Shown here piece after piece: positions 15,922 to 23,983 of a stretch of 64,000 nt of DNA (its first letter is position 1; every line of letters begins with the position of its first letter). The translations under genes were made by a program, and so were the position numbers. The notes under the pieces are model-generated. The model was not told where the DNA came from and searched no databases. It worked only from the letters and a program-made list of their open reading frames with translations. This DNA is from Streptomyces anulatus (GTDB lineage: Bacteria; Actinomycetota; Actinomycetes; Streptomycetales; Streptomycetaceae): the NCBI RefSeq assembly GCF_000721175.1, contig NZ_JOEZ01000019.1, positions 1 through 64,000 on the forward strand. The letters run 5' to 3'.

Positions 15922-17324
15922 GAGCCGCAGCAGCCGCCTGCCGGTGCCTCCTCGCCAGCCGTCGCCGCGGCCGTGGCGGGGGCTCCGAGCTGGACGAGCT
16001 GCGGAGCGGGCGCGCAGCAGCCACCACCGTCGGCCTCAGCGGCGTCGGGGGCGTCGAAGAGGCCGGCGCCGCCGCAGACTCCGGTCTCGGGCAGGGTCAG
16101 TTCCACGCGGTCGGCGGACTCGAGGTCACCGGCGATCGCGGCGGCCACGGAGCGGACCTGCTCGTAACCGGTCATCGCCAGGAACGTCGGGGCACGGCCG
16201 TAGGACTTCATCCCGACCAGATACACGCCCTGCTCGGGGTGGGAGAGCTCGCGGTGGCCGTGCGGGTAGACGGTGCCGCAGGAGTGCTGGTTGGGGTCGA
16301 TCAGCGGAGCCAGGGCCACGGGGGCCTGGAGGCGCTCGTCGAGCCCGAGGCGGAGTTCGTCGAGGAAGGACAGGTCGGGGCGGAAGCCGGTCAGCACGAT
16401 GACCTCGTCGACCGGGTCCAGGCGGCGGCCGTCCTCGCCGACCAGGACCAGGCGGCCGTCGTCGGCCCGCTCGATCGCCTCGGTGCGGAATCCGGTGACC
16501 GCGTCCGCGTGGCCCTCGTCGACGGCGGCCTTGGCGGCCAGGCCCAGGGCGCCGCGGGCGGGGAGCTGGTCGGCTTCGCCGCCGCCGAAGGTTGAGCCGG
16601 AGATGCCCCGGCGCAGGATCCACACGCCCTTCGTGCCCGCGCCGTCGTTGGACTTGGCGAGGTCGGCGAGGTAGGCGAGAGCGGTGAACGCGGAGGCGCC
16701 GGAGCCGATCACGGCGGTGCGCTTGCCCGCATACCGGCCGCGGACGGCGGGGTCCTTCAGGTCCGGGACGCGGTAGGTGATCCGGTCGGCTGCGGCCTTC
16801 TCACCGAGCGCGGCAAGGCCGCTGCCGCCGGCCGGGGACGGCGTGGTCCAGGTGCCGGAGGCGTCGATGACGGCGCGGGCGAAGAGACGCTCCTCCTGGC
16901 CGTCGGCGTGGGCGACGTGCACGACGAACGGCTGCTGCTCGCGGTCGGTGTCCACGATCCGGTCCCTGCCCGTCCGGGAGACGCCGGTGACGGTGGCTCC
17001 GGTGCGGACGCGTTCGCCGAGGACGTCGGCGAGCGGCTGCAGGTACTGCTCGGCCCAGTCGCCGCCGGAGGGATAGGTGGCGGGGTCGGGGCGCATCCAG
17101 CCGGTGGGGGCGAGGAGCTTCTCGGCGGCGGGGTCGACGACCTCGCCCCAGGTGGAGAACAGGCGCACGTGAGACCACTCGCGCACCGCGGCGCCGACGG
17201 CCGGGCCGGCTTCCAGGACCAGGGGTTCGATGCCCTGGTCGATGAGGTGGGCGGCGGCGGCCAGGCCGGCGGGTCCGGCTCCGATCACGACGACGGGCAG
17301 CTCGGTGGTGGCGGGCGCGTTCAC
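15918..17324 (-). CDS. arsO: ArsO-family flavin monooxygenase with Cys-Cys tail
   Basis: 468 residues from a GTG at 17324 with GGAG five bases upstream. It has the FAD-binding VVVIGAGPAGLAAAAHL at about residues 11-27, a second Rossmann motif AVIGSGASAFTAL near 215, and the LTGFRPD motif of ArsO-type NAD(P)H flavoproteins. The C-terminus is unusual: after GVCGGAGLF it carries two vicinal cysteine pairs (GGGCCAP and GGCCGS), a natural As(III)- or thiol-binding arrangement. It is paired with the MFS gene and divergent from a second ArsO-like gene and an arsR. ArsO proteins are found in Streptomyces arsenic operons; their exact reaction is not settled. Confidence 0.8.
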   Translation of the reverse strand: MNAPATTELPVVVIGAGPAGLAAAAHLIDQGIEPLVLEAGPAVGAAVREWSHVRLFSTWGEVVDPAAEKLLAPTGWMRPDPATYPSGGDWAEQYLQPLADVLGERVRTGATVTGVSRTGRDRIVDTDREQQPFVVHVAHADGQEERLFARAVIDASGTWTTPSPAGGSGLAALGEKAAADRITYRVPDLKDPAVRGRYAGKRTAVIGSGASAFTALAYLADLAKSNDGAGTKGVWILRRGISGSTFGGGEADQLPARGALGLAAKAAVDEGHADAVTGFRTEAIERADDGRLVLVGEDGRRLDPVDEVIVLTGFRPDLSFLDELRLGLDERLQAPVALAPLIDPNQHSCGTVYPHGHRELSHPEQGVYLVGMKSYGRAPTFLAMTGYEQVRSVAAAIAGDLESADRVELTLPETGVCGGAGLFDAPDAAEADGGGCCAPAPQLVQLGAPATAAATAGEEAPAGGCCGS

Positions 17325-17342
17325 GGCGACTCCTTGCGTGTT

Positions 17343-17356
17343 TCGACATCTGTCGA
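17343..17356. promoter_or_regulatory. Perfect inverted repeat TCGACA-TC-TGTCGA, candidate ArsR operator
   Basis: The 14-bp palindrome lies 19 bp upstream of the minus-strand arsO start, in the divergent promoter region. Half-site GTCGA is shared with the two neighbouring 20-bp sites upstream of the plus-strand genes. Confidence 0.5.
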
Positions 17357-17396
17357 TGGCTTGCGCGGCCCAGCATGGCACCTGTATTGATGAGCG

Positions 17397-17416
17397 TCAA
17401 CATAGACATTCGTCGA
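17397..17416. promoter_or_regulatory. Repeated 20-bp operator-like site (copy 1)
   Basis: TCAACATAGAC-N4-GTCGA lies 19 bp upstream of the plus-strand arsO-like start. The same sequence with a different N4 occurs at 18526-18545 before arsR. Shared spacing and position upstream of two ars genes suggest the binding site of the encoded ArsR. Confidence 0.6.
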
Positions 17417-17434
17417 ACTCAGGGGGATTCGCTG

Positions 17435-18496
17435 ATGGAGCACATCGACGTCGCCGTGATCGGCGGTGGTCAGTCCGGCCTCGCCACCGCCCACGCGCTG
17501 CTGCGCCGCGGGCTGCGGCCGGTGGTGCTGGAGGCCTCCGACCGGGCGGCCGGGTCGTGGCCGCACTACTACGACAGCCTCACGCTGTTCTCGCCCGCCC
17601 GGTACAGCTCCCTGCCCGGGATGCCGTTCCCCGGCGCCGACCGCGACCGCTACCCGCACCGCGACGAGGTCGTCGCCTACCTCACCGCCTACGCCGGCCG
17701 CCTGGACGCAGAGATCCGCACGGGCTGCCGCATAACTGCGGTCCGCCGCACCGGCGACGGCTTCGCGGTGGAGCTGGAGGGCGGCGGCCGACTGTCCGCG
17801 CGGGCCGTCGTGGCGGCCTCCGGGACGTTCGGACACCCGCACCGGCCCGCGCTGCCAGGCCTGGAGGAGTTCACCGGGCAGGTGCTGCACGCCGCCGACT
17901 ACTGCAGTCCGGCCCCCTTCTCCGGCTGCCGGGTGGTTGTGGTGGGGGCCGGGAACTCCGCGGTGCAGATCGCCGCCGAGCTCGCCGAGACCGCCCACGT
18001 CACCCTCGCCACACGCGGGCCGGTGAAGTTCGCCGCTCAGCGCATCCTCGGCCGCGACCTGCACTTCTGGACGGTCCGTACCGGCCTGGACACGGCGCCC
18101 CTTGGCCGGTTTCTCGCGCGCCCGCCAGCCCAGCCGGTTCTCGACGACGGCCGTTACCGGGCCGCCCTGGCCGCAGGCCGGCCCGACCGGCGGGCGCTGT
18201 TCACCGGCGCGGTCGGGCCCAAGCTCCTCTGGCCGGACGGACAGCGGGAGGAGGTTGACGCAATCGTGCTCGCCACTGGCTACCGCCCCGACCTGCCCTA
18301 CCTCGCCCCTCTCCACGGCGCCCTGGACGACGAGGGAACCCCCCGGCACCGCGAGGGCCTCGCCACCGCTGTGCCGGGGCTGGCGTTCGTCGGGCTGGAA
18401 TGGCAGCGCAGCCTGTCGTCGAACTCGCTGCGCGGCGTCGGCCGGGACGCGGACCGCGTCGCCCGGCGCCTCGCCGCCCATCTCGCGCGCCGCTGA
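17435..18496 (+). CDS. ArsO-like FAD/NAD(P)-dependent flavoprotein
   Basis: 353 residues from the ATG at 17435 with AGGGGG eight bases upstream. FAD motif VAVIGGGQSGLATAHALL is at about residues 5-22, SWPHYYDSLTLFSPARYSSL follows as in ArsO/Trk-type oxidoreductases, the NAD(P) motif VVVVGAGNSAVQIA is near 165, and ATGYRPDLPYL is near 290. It is divergent from the other ArsO gene and followed 42 bp later by arsR. It lacks the Cys-Cys tail. A role in redox handling of arsenicals is inferred from family and context. Confidence 0.75.
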   Translation: MEHIDVAVIGGGQSGLATAHALLRRGLRPVVLEASDRAAGSWPHYYDSLTLFSPARYSSLPGMPFPGADRDRYPHRDEVVAYLTAYAGRLDAEIRTGCRITAVRRTGDGFAVELEGGGRLSARAVVAASGTFGHPHRPALPGLEEFTGQVLHAADYCSPAPFSGCRVVVVGAGNSAVQIAAELAETAHVTLATRGPVKFAAQRILGRDLHFWTVRTGLDTAPLGRFLARPPAQPVLDDGRYRAALAAGRPDRRALFTGAVGPKLLWPDGQREEVDAIVLATGYRPDLPYLAPLHGALDDEGTPRHREGLATAVPGLAFVGLEWQRSLSSNSLRGVGRDADRVARRLAAHLARR

Positions 18497-18525
18497 CGGA
18501 GCTCTCGGCACTGGTTCGATGTGTG

Positions 18526-18545
18526 TCAACATAGACGCATGTCGA
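18526..18545. promoter_or_regulatory. Repeated 20-bp operator-like site (copy 2), overlapping the arsR start
   Basis: TCAACATAGAC-N4-GTCGA, matching the site at 17397-17416. It covers the arsR ATG (18539). If CATAGA is a -10 box, the arsR transcript would be leaderless, and ArsR binding here would block its own transcription start. Confidence 0.55.
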
Positions 18546-18916
18546 ATGCGAAGGTGCTGCCGCTGCTCGAGCCCGCCGACGGCCAGGGCGTGGCGCCCTG
18601 CTGCCCGCCGCTGACCGAACGCCCGATGACCGCCGACGAGGCCGAGACCGCTGCGCGGATGTTCAAGGCCCTCGGTGACCCGGTCCGCCTGCGGCTGTTC
18701 TCTGCCGTGGCCTCCCATGAGGGCGGCGAGGCGTGCGTGTGCGACATCTCAGACGTCGGCGTCTCCCAGCCCACCGTCTCCCACCACCTGAAGAAGCTCA
18801 AGGAAGCCGGGCTGCTCACATCCGAGCGGCGCGGCACCTGGGTCTACTACCGCGTCGAGCCGTCCGTGCTCGCCGCCATGGGCCAACTGCTGGTAGGTGC
18901 ATCGGCTGTGTCCTGA
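18539..18916 (+). CDS. arsR: ArsR-family arsenite-responsive repressor with N-terminal Cys pair
   Basis: A 125-residue winged-helix repressor: FKALGDPVRLRLF is the family signature and VSQPTVSHHLKKLKEAGLL the recognition helix region. Cys21-Cys22 (APCCPP) and Cys66/Cys68 (ACVCDIS) are candidate As(III) ligands. The N-terminal vicinal Cys pair plus a Cys near the DNA-binding helix is the Corynebacterium CgArsR arrangement. The ATG at 18539 was chosen because an upstream start at 18521 would place the operator inside the coding region and has no ribosome-binding site. Confidence 0.9.
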   Translation: MSNAKVLPLLEPADGQGVAPCCPPLTERPMTADEAETAARMFKALGDPVRLRLFSAVASHEGGEACVCDISDVGVSQPTVSHHLKKLKEAGLLTSERRGTWVYYRVEPSVLAAMGQLLVGASAVS

Positions 18917-18955
18917 CCACACTCGGACGCCCGTAACGCCCAGGGACGCTGTGGC

Positions 18956-19002
18956 GGCGGGCAGTTGCCAAAAGCGATAGTGGACGAGGCGGGCGGTTGC
19001 CA
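18956..19002 (+). repeat. Two 15-bp direct repeats before a hypothetical gene
   Basis: GGCGGGCRGTTGCCA occurs at 18956-18970 and 18988-19002, with starts 32 bp apart (about three helical turns). It sits just upstream of the gene at 19013. It may be a regulator binding pair. Confidence 0.45.
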
Positions 19003-19012
19003 TCCTGACGGG

Positions 19013-19666
19013 ATGGAGGAAGCAGAAGACCGGTTGAGCCTGCCCCGGCCTCGCTGGGCAAATGCCGAGATCGCCGTCTGGGGCGGTGCCAGCGAGGACG
19101 ATCTCGCCCTAGCTGGCGGCTATCTGCGAGTCGCCGAGACCGGCGCCCGACACTGGATCGCCCACGGCCCGGACGACCGGATGCCCCTGCCGATCCTCTA
19201 CAACTACCGGCACAGCATCGAACTGTCGCTGAAGTGGCTAATCCGCAAGGCCGCCCAGTGCGCCCTGCGCGAGGGCTACACAGGAGAAGAAGACCTCAGC
19301 CCTGACCAGTTGGACAAGCGTCTGCGCACGCACAACATCAGGAGACTGGCGGACTGCCTCAACCGGTACCTGGCCCTGCTGGACCTGCCCAAGGTGGAAC
19401 AGCGCATCGACCCGGAGTCCTGGAGTCAGCTGAACTGGCTCGACAGCGAGGATGCGACAGGAGAGACCTACCGGTACGCCGTGGTCGGCCACGGCGCCGG
19501 CCGGGCTCCCGCCCGGCCCGTGCAGCAGAACGTCAACTTCTACGAGCAGGTGAACGAGCTGCACAAGCTGGCGCACCTGCTGTGGGGCGGCTACTCGGCT
19601 CATCTCGGTGAGTACGAGAACTGGCAGATCGAGTACATGGAGGCCATGGACACGCCTGGCTACTGA
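19013..19666 (+). CDS. Hypothetical all-helical protein, HEPN-like features
   Basis: 217 residues from the ATG at 19013. The sequence YNYRHSIELSLKWLIRKAA at about 63-81 and THNIRRLADCLNRYL at about 104-118 resemble the helices of HEPN-type proteins, with a conserved-looking His/Arg. The typical R-x4-6-H RNase motif is not clearly present. The last third (NFYEQVNELHKLAHLLWGGY) is also helical. The gene converges on a nuclease-like gene (19684-20853) with 17 bp between stops. Function unknown; defence or stress association is only suggested by this neighbour. Confidence 0.6.
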   Translation: MEEAEDRLSLPRPRWANAEIAVWGGASEDDLALAGGYLRVAETGARHWIAHGPDDRMPLPILYNYRHSIELSLKWLIRKAAQCALREGYTGEEDLSPDQLDKRLRTHNIRRLADCLNRYLALLDLPKVEQRIDPESWSQLNWLDSEDATGETYRYAVVGHGAGRAPARPVQQNVNFYEQVNELHKLAHLLWGGYSAHLGEYENWQIEYMEAMDTPGY

Positions 19667-19683
19667 AGCGGTGCCTGCTGTCG

Positions 19684-20853
19684 CTACGGTGTCGGCTTCT
19701 TGTGGCGGGTGAGGAGCTCGGTGAAGAAGTCGGAGATGACTTGCGGGCTGTCGGGCCGGGTGAGTTCCCAGCCGCCGAAGCGGTAGATCTCATAGCCGGC
19801 CAGCCGCAGGCGGCGGTCCTCGGCGACCATCTCCGAGTACAGCCTGGGCGAGGCGGCGTACGTGGTGCGGCCGTCCGCGCCGGTGGGGTTCTTGATGCCG
19901 TAGTGGTGGGCGCCGTCGACCTCGATCACGATGCGGGAGCGGTCGGGGGCCAGCAGCAGGAAGTCCATGCGCTCGCGGTGCAGGGCACCGCTGTGTCCGC
20001 CGCTCTTGCGGGTGTAGGGGTCGTAGTGCAGGTAGACCTGCGGGATAAGGGCGGGCAGGTCGAACCCGTCGGGTTCGGCGTAGCGGGCGCAGTACGTGCG
20101 CAGGACCGTCTGCTCTGGCAGGGAATCCAGGGAGCGGTACAGCCGCCGGTACAGGGCATCGGCGGCCTCCGGTTCCTCGGTGTCCGGCATGTGGTGCGCC
20201 TGCCACCAGGTGACCATCTGCCGCCAGGTCAGGCCCTGTAGCGGCAGTGGGTCCTTGTACACAAGGCAGTTCTCGGCGTTCCGGACGATCTCCACCTCGT
20301 TGCTCACCGCGTCCCGCAGCACGATCTGCGGCTTCGGGCCGACGGCCGCGAAGATGAGGTTCTTGAAGGTGCCACGGGGGCCGTTCTTGAAACGCTGCTC
20401 GTACTCGGCCTCCTGCAGGTCCTCCAGGGCCTGCCTGGTCGGCCCCAGCAGCTCTTCGATGCACTCGCGGCGCGCCTGCCATCCGCCGCCTCCGGACATG
20501 TCGTTCTTGCGCCAGTAGTCGTAGAAGCCGCTGTGATGGCGAAACGGCAGCTGCGGCGACTCCAGGCCCAGGCGTTCGAGGACCGCTCGGTGTGCTTTGA
20601 CGGCGAGGACGACTTCCTCGTCATTCATCCGTTCGTCGTGGCGTGTGCCCCGGGCGACGAAGTCCTCGTGCAGCAACCGGGTCAGCGCCACGGCCACGTC
20701 CAGGTCCGGGCGGTCGGGCAGGGGACCGAACCGCAGGGACTCCATCAGCTCGACATCCAACTGCCATAGCTGACACACCCATTCGCCCGGCCTGTGGTCA
20801 GGCCAGTCCGGGTGCTCGTCGGGCCTGTCGCGGAAAAAGTCGTCTGTCTGCAT
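19684..20853 (-). CDS. Nuclease-like protein with AbiJ-type N-terminal region and REase-fold C-terminus
   Basis: 389 residues from the ATG at 20853 (MQTDDFFRDRPDEH). The middle part (GWQARRECIEELLGPTRQAL, then NGPRGTFKNLIFAAVG) resembles abortive-infection (AbiJ N-terminal domain) proteins. The C-terminus has a restriction-endonuclease-like pattern: MDFLLLAPDRSRIVIEVDGAHHY (D...E-x-D) and EDRRLRLAGYEIYRFGGWEL (the Vsr/DUF559-type closing strand). It may be an effector nuclease in phage defence. It lies between two arsenic blocks with its stop facing the hypothetical gene. A longer frame to 21234 reads antisense to arsO and was not used. Confidence 0.65.
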   Translation of the reverse strand: MQTDDFFRDRPDEHPDWPDHRPGEWVCQLWQLDVELMESLRFGPLPDRPDLDVAVALTRLLHEDFVARGTRHDERMNDEEVVLAVKAHRAVLERLGLESPQLPFRHHSGFYDYWRKNDMSGGGGWQARRECIEELLGPTRQALEDLQEAEYEQRFKNGPRGTFKNLIFAAVGPKPQIVLRDAVSNEVEIVRNAENCLVYKDPLPLQGLTWRQMVTWWQAHHMPDTEEPEAADALYRRLYRSLDSLPEQTVLRTYCARYAEPDGFDLPALIPQVYLHYDPYTRKSGGHSGALHRERMDFLLLAPDRSRIVIEVDGAHHYGIKNPTGADGRTTYAASPRLYSEMVAEDRRLRLAGYEIYRFGGWELTRPDSPQVISDFFTELLTRHKKPTP

Positions 20854-20975
20854 GCGTGCGCATCCCCCTGCCCCACGGCGCCGTCGGGAGGAATTGTCGC
20901 TGGTGTCACTGACAAGGGGGAGCTGTACGCAACGGGGTGAACAGGGCGGTGACAGCGCGGCGGCCGCTCCGGTGC

Positions 20976-22037
20976 CTACGTGAGCAGGCCAGCGACTTCG
21001 CGGGCGGCGTCCCGTGCCGGGCGGCCGACGCCGATGAGGGTGGCCGAGGCCGGGCCGGTCCAGTCGCCGTAGCCGAGCAGGTGCAGCCGCGGCTCGCCGA
21101 GGGCACGTGTCCCGTCGGTGGGGATGTGGCCGCGCGGGCCGCGCAGGTTCAGCGGGGCGAGGTGGGCCAGTGCCGGGCGGAAGCCGGTGCACCAGACGAT
21201 CGCGTCCGCGTCGCTCTGGCTGCCGTCGGCCCACCGGACACCGGCAGCGGTGAGCTGGGTGAACATCGGCTTCGCGGTCAGGAGTCCGGCGTCGCGGGCG
21301 GCGCGGACGGGCGGCACGGCCACGATGTCGCCGAGCGAAGCCACCCCACCGGTGTCGTTACGGCCGGCGTCGAGGGCGCGGCGGCGGGCGGTGGCGACAT
21401 CGAACAGGGCACGGCCGTCGATGTCGTCCGGCAGGAACCGCGGCGGGCGCTGCGTCACCCACGTCACCTGGACACGGCCGTCCAGGGCGAGGTCGGCGGC
21501 GATCTGGGCGCCGGAGTTTCCGCCGCCGACCACGACGACACGCTGGTCGGCGAAGTCGGCCGGACAGCGGTAGTTCACCGTGTGCAGCTGCCGCCCGGTG
21601 AAGGTACTGCGGCCGGGCACGGCGGGCAGAAACGGCCGCGACCAGTTGCCGGTGGCGCTGATGACCGCACGGGCCCGCCAGGTGCCGGAGTCCGCTTCGA
21701 CCAGGAGCCGGTCTGCATCACGGCGCACGGCGTCCACGCGGGTGCCGTGCTGGACGGGCAGGTCGTAGCGCTTTTCGTAGTCGGTCAGGTAGTCCACCAC
21801 GTGCCCGGCGCCCGGGTACGTCTCGCCTCCTTGGGCGGGCATGAGGCGGCCGGGCAGCGAGGAGTGCGCGGCCGGGGAGAACAGGTGCAGCGAGTCCCAC
21901 ATGTGCTGCCAGGACCCGCCCGGCGCCGCCTCGGCGTCCAGGATCACGAAGTCGAGACCTTGGCGGCGCAGGTGGTAGCCGGCGGCGAGTCCTGCCTGGC
22001 CGCCGCCGACCACCACCACATCCGTGCGCTGGGTCAC
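20976..22037 (-). CDS. arsO: ArsO-family FAD/NAD(P)-dependent flavoprotein
   Basis: 353 residues from a GTG at 22037 that overlaps the acr3 stop by 4 nt. The FAD motif VVVVGGGQAGLAAGYHL is at about residues 7-23, SWQHMWDSLHLFSPAAHSSL follows, the NAD(P) motif VVVVGGGNSGAQIA is near 180, and CTGFRPALAHL is near 285. It is the third gene of arsR-acr3-arsO, the order known for Streptomyces ars operons (arsRBOC-type). It probably carries out an arsenic-related oxidoreduction in the cytosol. Confidence 0.85.
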   Translation of the reverse strand: MTQRTDVVVVGGGQAGLAAGYHLRRQGLDFVILDAEAAPGGSWQHMWDSLHLFSPAAHSSLPGRLMPAQGGETYPGAGHVVDYLTDYEKRYDLPVQHGTRVDAVRRDADRLLVEADSGTWRARAVISATGNWSRPFLPAVPGRSTFTGRQLHTVNYRCPADFADQRVVVVGGGNSGAQIAADLALDGRVQVTWVTQRPPRFLPDDIDGRALFDVATARRRALDAGRNDTGGVASLGDIVAVPPVRAARDAGLLTAKPMFTQLTAAGVRWADGSQSDADAIVWCTGFRPALAHLAPLNLRGPRGHIPTDGTRALGEPRLHLLGYGDWTGPASATLIGVGRPARDAAREVAGLLT

Positions 22038-23152
22038 GGGGCCGTCGTCACCGCGTCGGCGGCGAACTTCCGGCGCCAGGAGAGCGCGACGTAGACCAGG
22101 CCGATGAGCACCGGTACTTCGATGAGCGGGCCGACGACGCCGGACAGGGCCTGGCCGGAGGTGACGCCGAAGGTGGCGATGGCGACCGCGATGGCCAGCT
22201 CGAAGTTGTTGCCCGCCGCGGTGAAGGCGAGGGTCGCGGTGCGGTCATAGGCCAGACCCAAGCCCTTGCCCAGGAGGAAGGTCCCGAAGAACATCACGGC
22301 GAAGTAGACCAGCAGCGGCAGCGCGATCCGGGCGACGTCCAGCGGCTGCGAGGTGATGGTCTTCCCCTGGAGGGCGAAGAGAATGACGATCGTGAACAGC
22401 AGCCCGTACAGCGCCCACGGCCCGATCTTCGGCAGGAACCGCTGCTCATAGTCGGCGCGGCCGAGCTTCTTCTCGCCCAGGCGGCGAGTGAGGAAGCCGG
22501 CCAGCAGCGGGATGCCGAGGAAGATGACCACATTCAGCGCGATCTTCCACATGGAGATGTCGAGGTGCTCGCCGTCGCCCAGGCCCAGCCAGCCGGGCAG
22601 CAGGTCGAGGTAGAACCAGCCCAGCAGGCCGAACGCCAGGACCTGGAAGACCGAATTGAGGGCGACCAGGACGGCGGCGGCCTCGCGGTCGCCGCAGGCC
22701 AGGTCGTTCCAGATGATCACCATGGCGATACAACGGGCCAGGCCCACGATGATCAGACCCGTGCGGTACTCGGGCAGGTCCGGCAGGAAGATCCACGCGA
22801 GCGCGAACATGACCGCCGGGCCGACGATCCAGTTGATGACCAGCGAGGAGGCCATCAGCTTGCGGTCGCCGATGACGGCGTCGAGCCGGTCGTAGCGGAC
22901 CTTCGCCAGCACCGGGTACATCATGATCAGCAGACCGAGCGCGATCGGCAGGGAGATCCCGCCAATCTCCACCTTCGCGAGCGCGTCGTTCAGGCCAGGG
23001 ATGAGCCGCCCCAGACCGAGACCGGCGGCCATGGCGAACAGGATCCACACCGCGAGGTAACGGTCGAGGGTGGAGAGCTTTTTGACGATCGAGTCGTCCC
23101 CGGCCGCCTCAGCGCTCTGGGCGCGGGAAGCGGTGGGCTCGGTGGAGGTCAC
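22034..23152 (-). CDS. acr3: ACR3-family arsenite efflux transporter
   Basis: A 372-residue, ten-helix inner-membrane As(III)/H+ antiporter of the BART superfamily. Motifs seen are GLGLGRLIPGL in helix 1, MMYPVLAKV in helix 2 and GLARCIAMVIIWNDLACGD with the family's essential Cys in helix 4 (about residue 141). Near the end are FTAAGNNFELAIAVAIATFG and GPLIEVPVLIGLVYVAL. The GTG at 23152 overlaps the arsR stop (GTGA) and gives a short polar N-terminus; longer frames run into arsR. Confidence 0.95.
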   Translation of the reverse strand: MTSTEPTASRAQSAEAAGDDSIVKKLSTLDRYLAVWILFAMAAGLGLGRLIPGLNDALAKVEIGGISLPIALGLLIMMYPVLAKVRYDRLDAVIGDRKLMASSLVINWIVGPAVMFALAWIFLPDLPEYRTGLIIVGLARCIAMVIIWNDLACGDREAAAVLVALNSVFQVLAFGLLGWFYLDLLPGWLGLGDGEHLDISMWKIALNVVIFLGIPLLAGFLTRRLGEKKLGRADYEQRFLPKIGPWALYGLLFTIVILFALQGKTITSQPLDVARIALPLLVYFAVMFFGTFLLGKGLGLAYDRTATLAFTAAGNNFELAIAVAIATFGVTSGQALSGVVGPLIEVPVLIGLVYVALSWRRKFAADAVTTAP

Positions 23153-23457
23153 GGGCAGGCCCTCTTGTTCTCGGCGGCTGTGCGGGCGGATTCGGCGAGC
23201 GCGGCGAACTGTCCGGACAGGTCGGCCAGGACGTCGGGCTTGAGCTTGTAGTAGGTGAAGCGGCCGCACGGCTCGGTCTCCACCAGCCCGGCCTCGCGCA
23301 GCACCTTCATGTGGTTGGACAGGTTGGTCTGCTTGGCCCCGGTCTCCTCCACCAGATGCGTGGTGCACAGCGTCTCGCGCGCCAGCAGGGTCACGATCTG
23401 CAGCCGGAGCGGATCGCCCAGCGCCCGGATCACATCAGGATCGACTGAAGTCAGCAT
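23149..23457 (-). CDS. arsR: ArsR-family repressor of the arsR-acr3-arsO operon
   Basis: A 102-residue winged-helix repressor (IRALGDPLRLQIVTLLARETLCTTHL, then TNLSNHMKVLREAGLV as recognition helix). Cysteines at ETLCTTH and VETEPCGRF are placed differently from the Cys21/22 repressor at 18539, so the two ArsR proteins bind metalloid by different sites. A third cysteine is next to last (ACP). It is first in its operon and overlaps acr3 by 4 nt. Confidence 0.92.
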   Translation of the reverse strand: MLTSVDPDVIRALGDPLRLQIVTLLARETLCTTHLVEETGAKQTNLSNHMKVLREAGLVETEPCGRFTYYKLKPDVLADLSGQFAALAESARTAAENKRACP

Positions 23458-23548
23458 GCGCTGATACTGTCACATCACCGTTCGCTGATACCAGCGGATG
23501 TTGATGTCATGGGTGGCGTGCAGCCGCCGCGAGACGGGAGAGCCCCTC
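23458..23548. promoter_or_regulatory. Divergent arsR/arsC promoter region with repeated CGCTGATAC
   Basis: Between the arsR start (minus) and the arsC start (plus). The 9-mer CGCTGATAC occurs twice in the same orientation, at about 23459-23468 and 23483-23492, starts 24 bp apart. It is a candidate ArsR operator able to control both directions. It differs from the TCAACATAGAC sites of the other block, which fits the different type of ArsR here. Confidence 0.5.
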
Positions 23549-23983
23549 ATGCCCGAGAGCCCCGGCACGAAGCCGTCCGTCCTGTTCGTCTGCGTCCATA
23601 ACGCCGGCCGTTCCCAGATGGCCGCCGCCTGGCTGACCCGCCTTGCCGGGGACCGCGTCGAGGTCCGCTCCGCCGGCTCCAACCCGGGCGAGCAGGTCAA
23701 CCCGGCCGCCGTCGCCGCGATGGCCGAGGTCGGCATCGACATCTCCGCCGAGGTCCCGAAGATCCTCACCGTGGACGCGGTGAAGGAGTCCGACGTGTGC
23801 ATCACCATGGGCTGCGGCGACACCTGCCCTGTCTTCCCTGGCAAGCGCTACCTGGACTGGAAGTTGGACGACCCGGCCGGACAGGGCGTCGAGGCTGTCC
23901 GCCCGATCCGCGACGAGATTAAGGCCCTGGTCGAGGATCTGATCGCCGAGATCGCCCCGGCCGAGCCAGAAGCGACTGCGTAA
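23549..23983 (+). CDS. arsC: Arsenate reductase, low-molecular-weight phosphatase type
   Basis: 144 residues from the ATG at 23549 (GGGAG upstream). Cys15-VHNAGRS with Arg21 is the CX5R anion-binding loop that takes up arsenate. Further cysteines at about 89 and 93 (MGCGDTCP) form the redox relay, and the later DWKLDDPAGQ carries the catalytic Asp of this fold. Actinomycete members use mycothiol/mycoredoxin or thioredoxin. The product arsenite is exported by the adjacent ACR3. It is transcribed divergently from arsR-acr3-arsO. Confidence 0.95.
   Translation: MPESPGTKPSVLFVCVHNAGRSQMAAAWLTRLAGDRVEVRSAGSNPGEQVNPAAVAAMAEVGIDISAEVPKILTVDAVKESDVCITMGCGDTCPVFPGKRYLDWKLDDPAGQGVEAVRPIRDEIKALVEDLIAEIAPAEPEATA

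Noticed and set aside
19684..21234. N-terminal extension of the nuclease-like protein to 21234
   Set aside because: The extra about 127 residues are Arg/Pro-rich and antisense to arsO; the ATG at 20853 starts the conserved-looking part.
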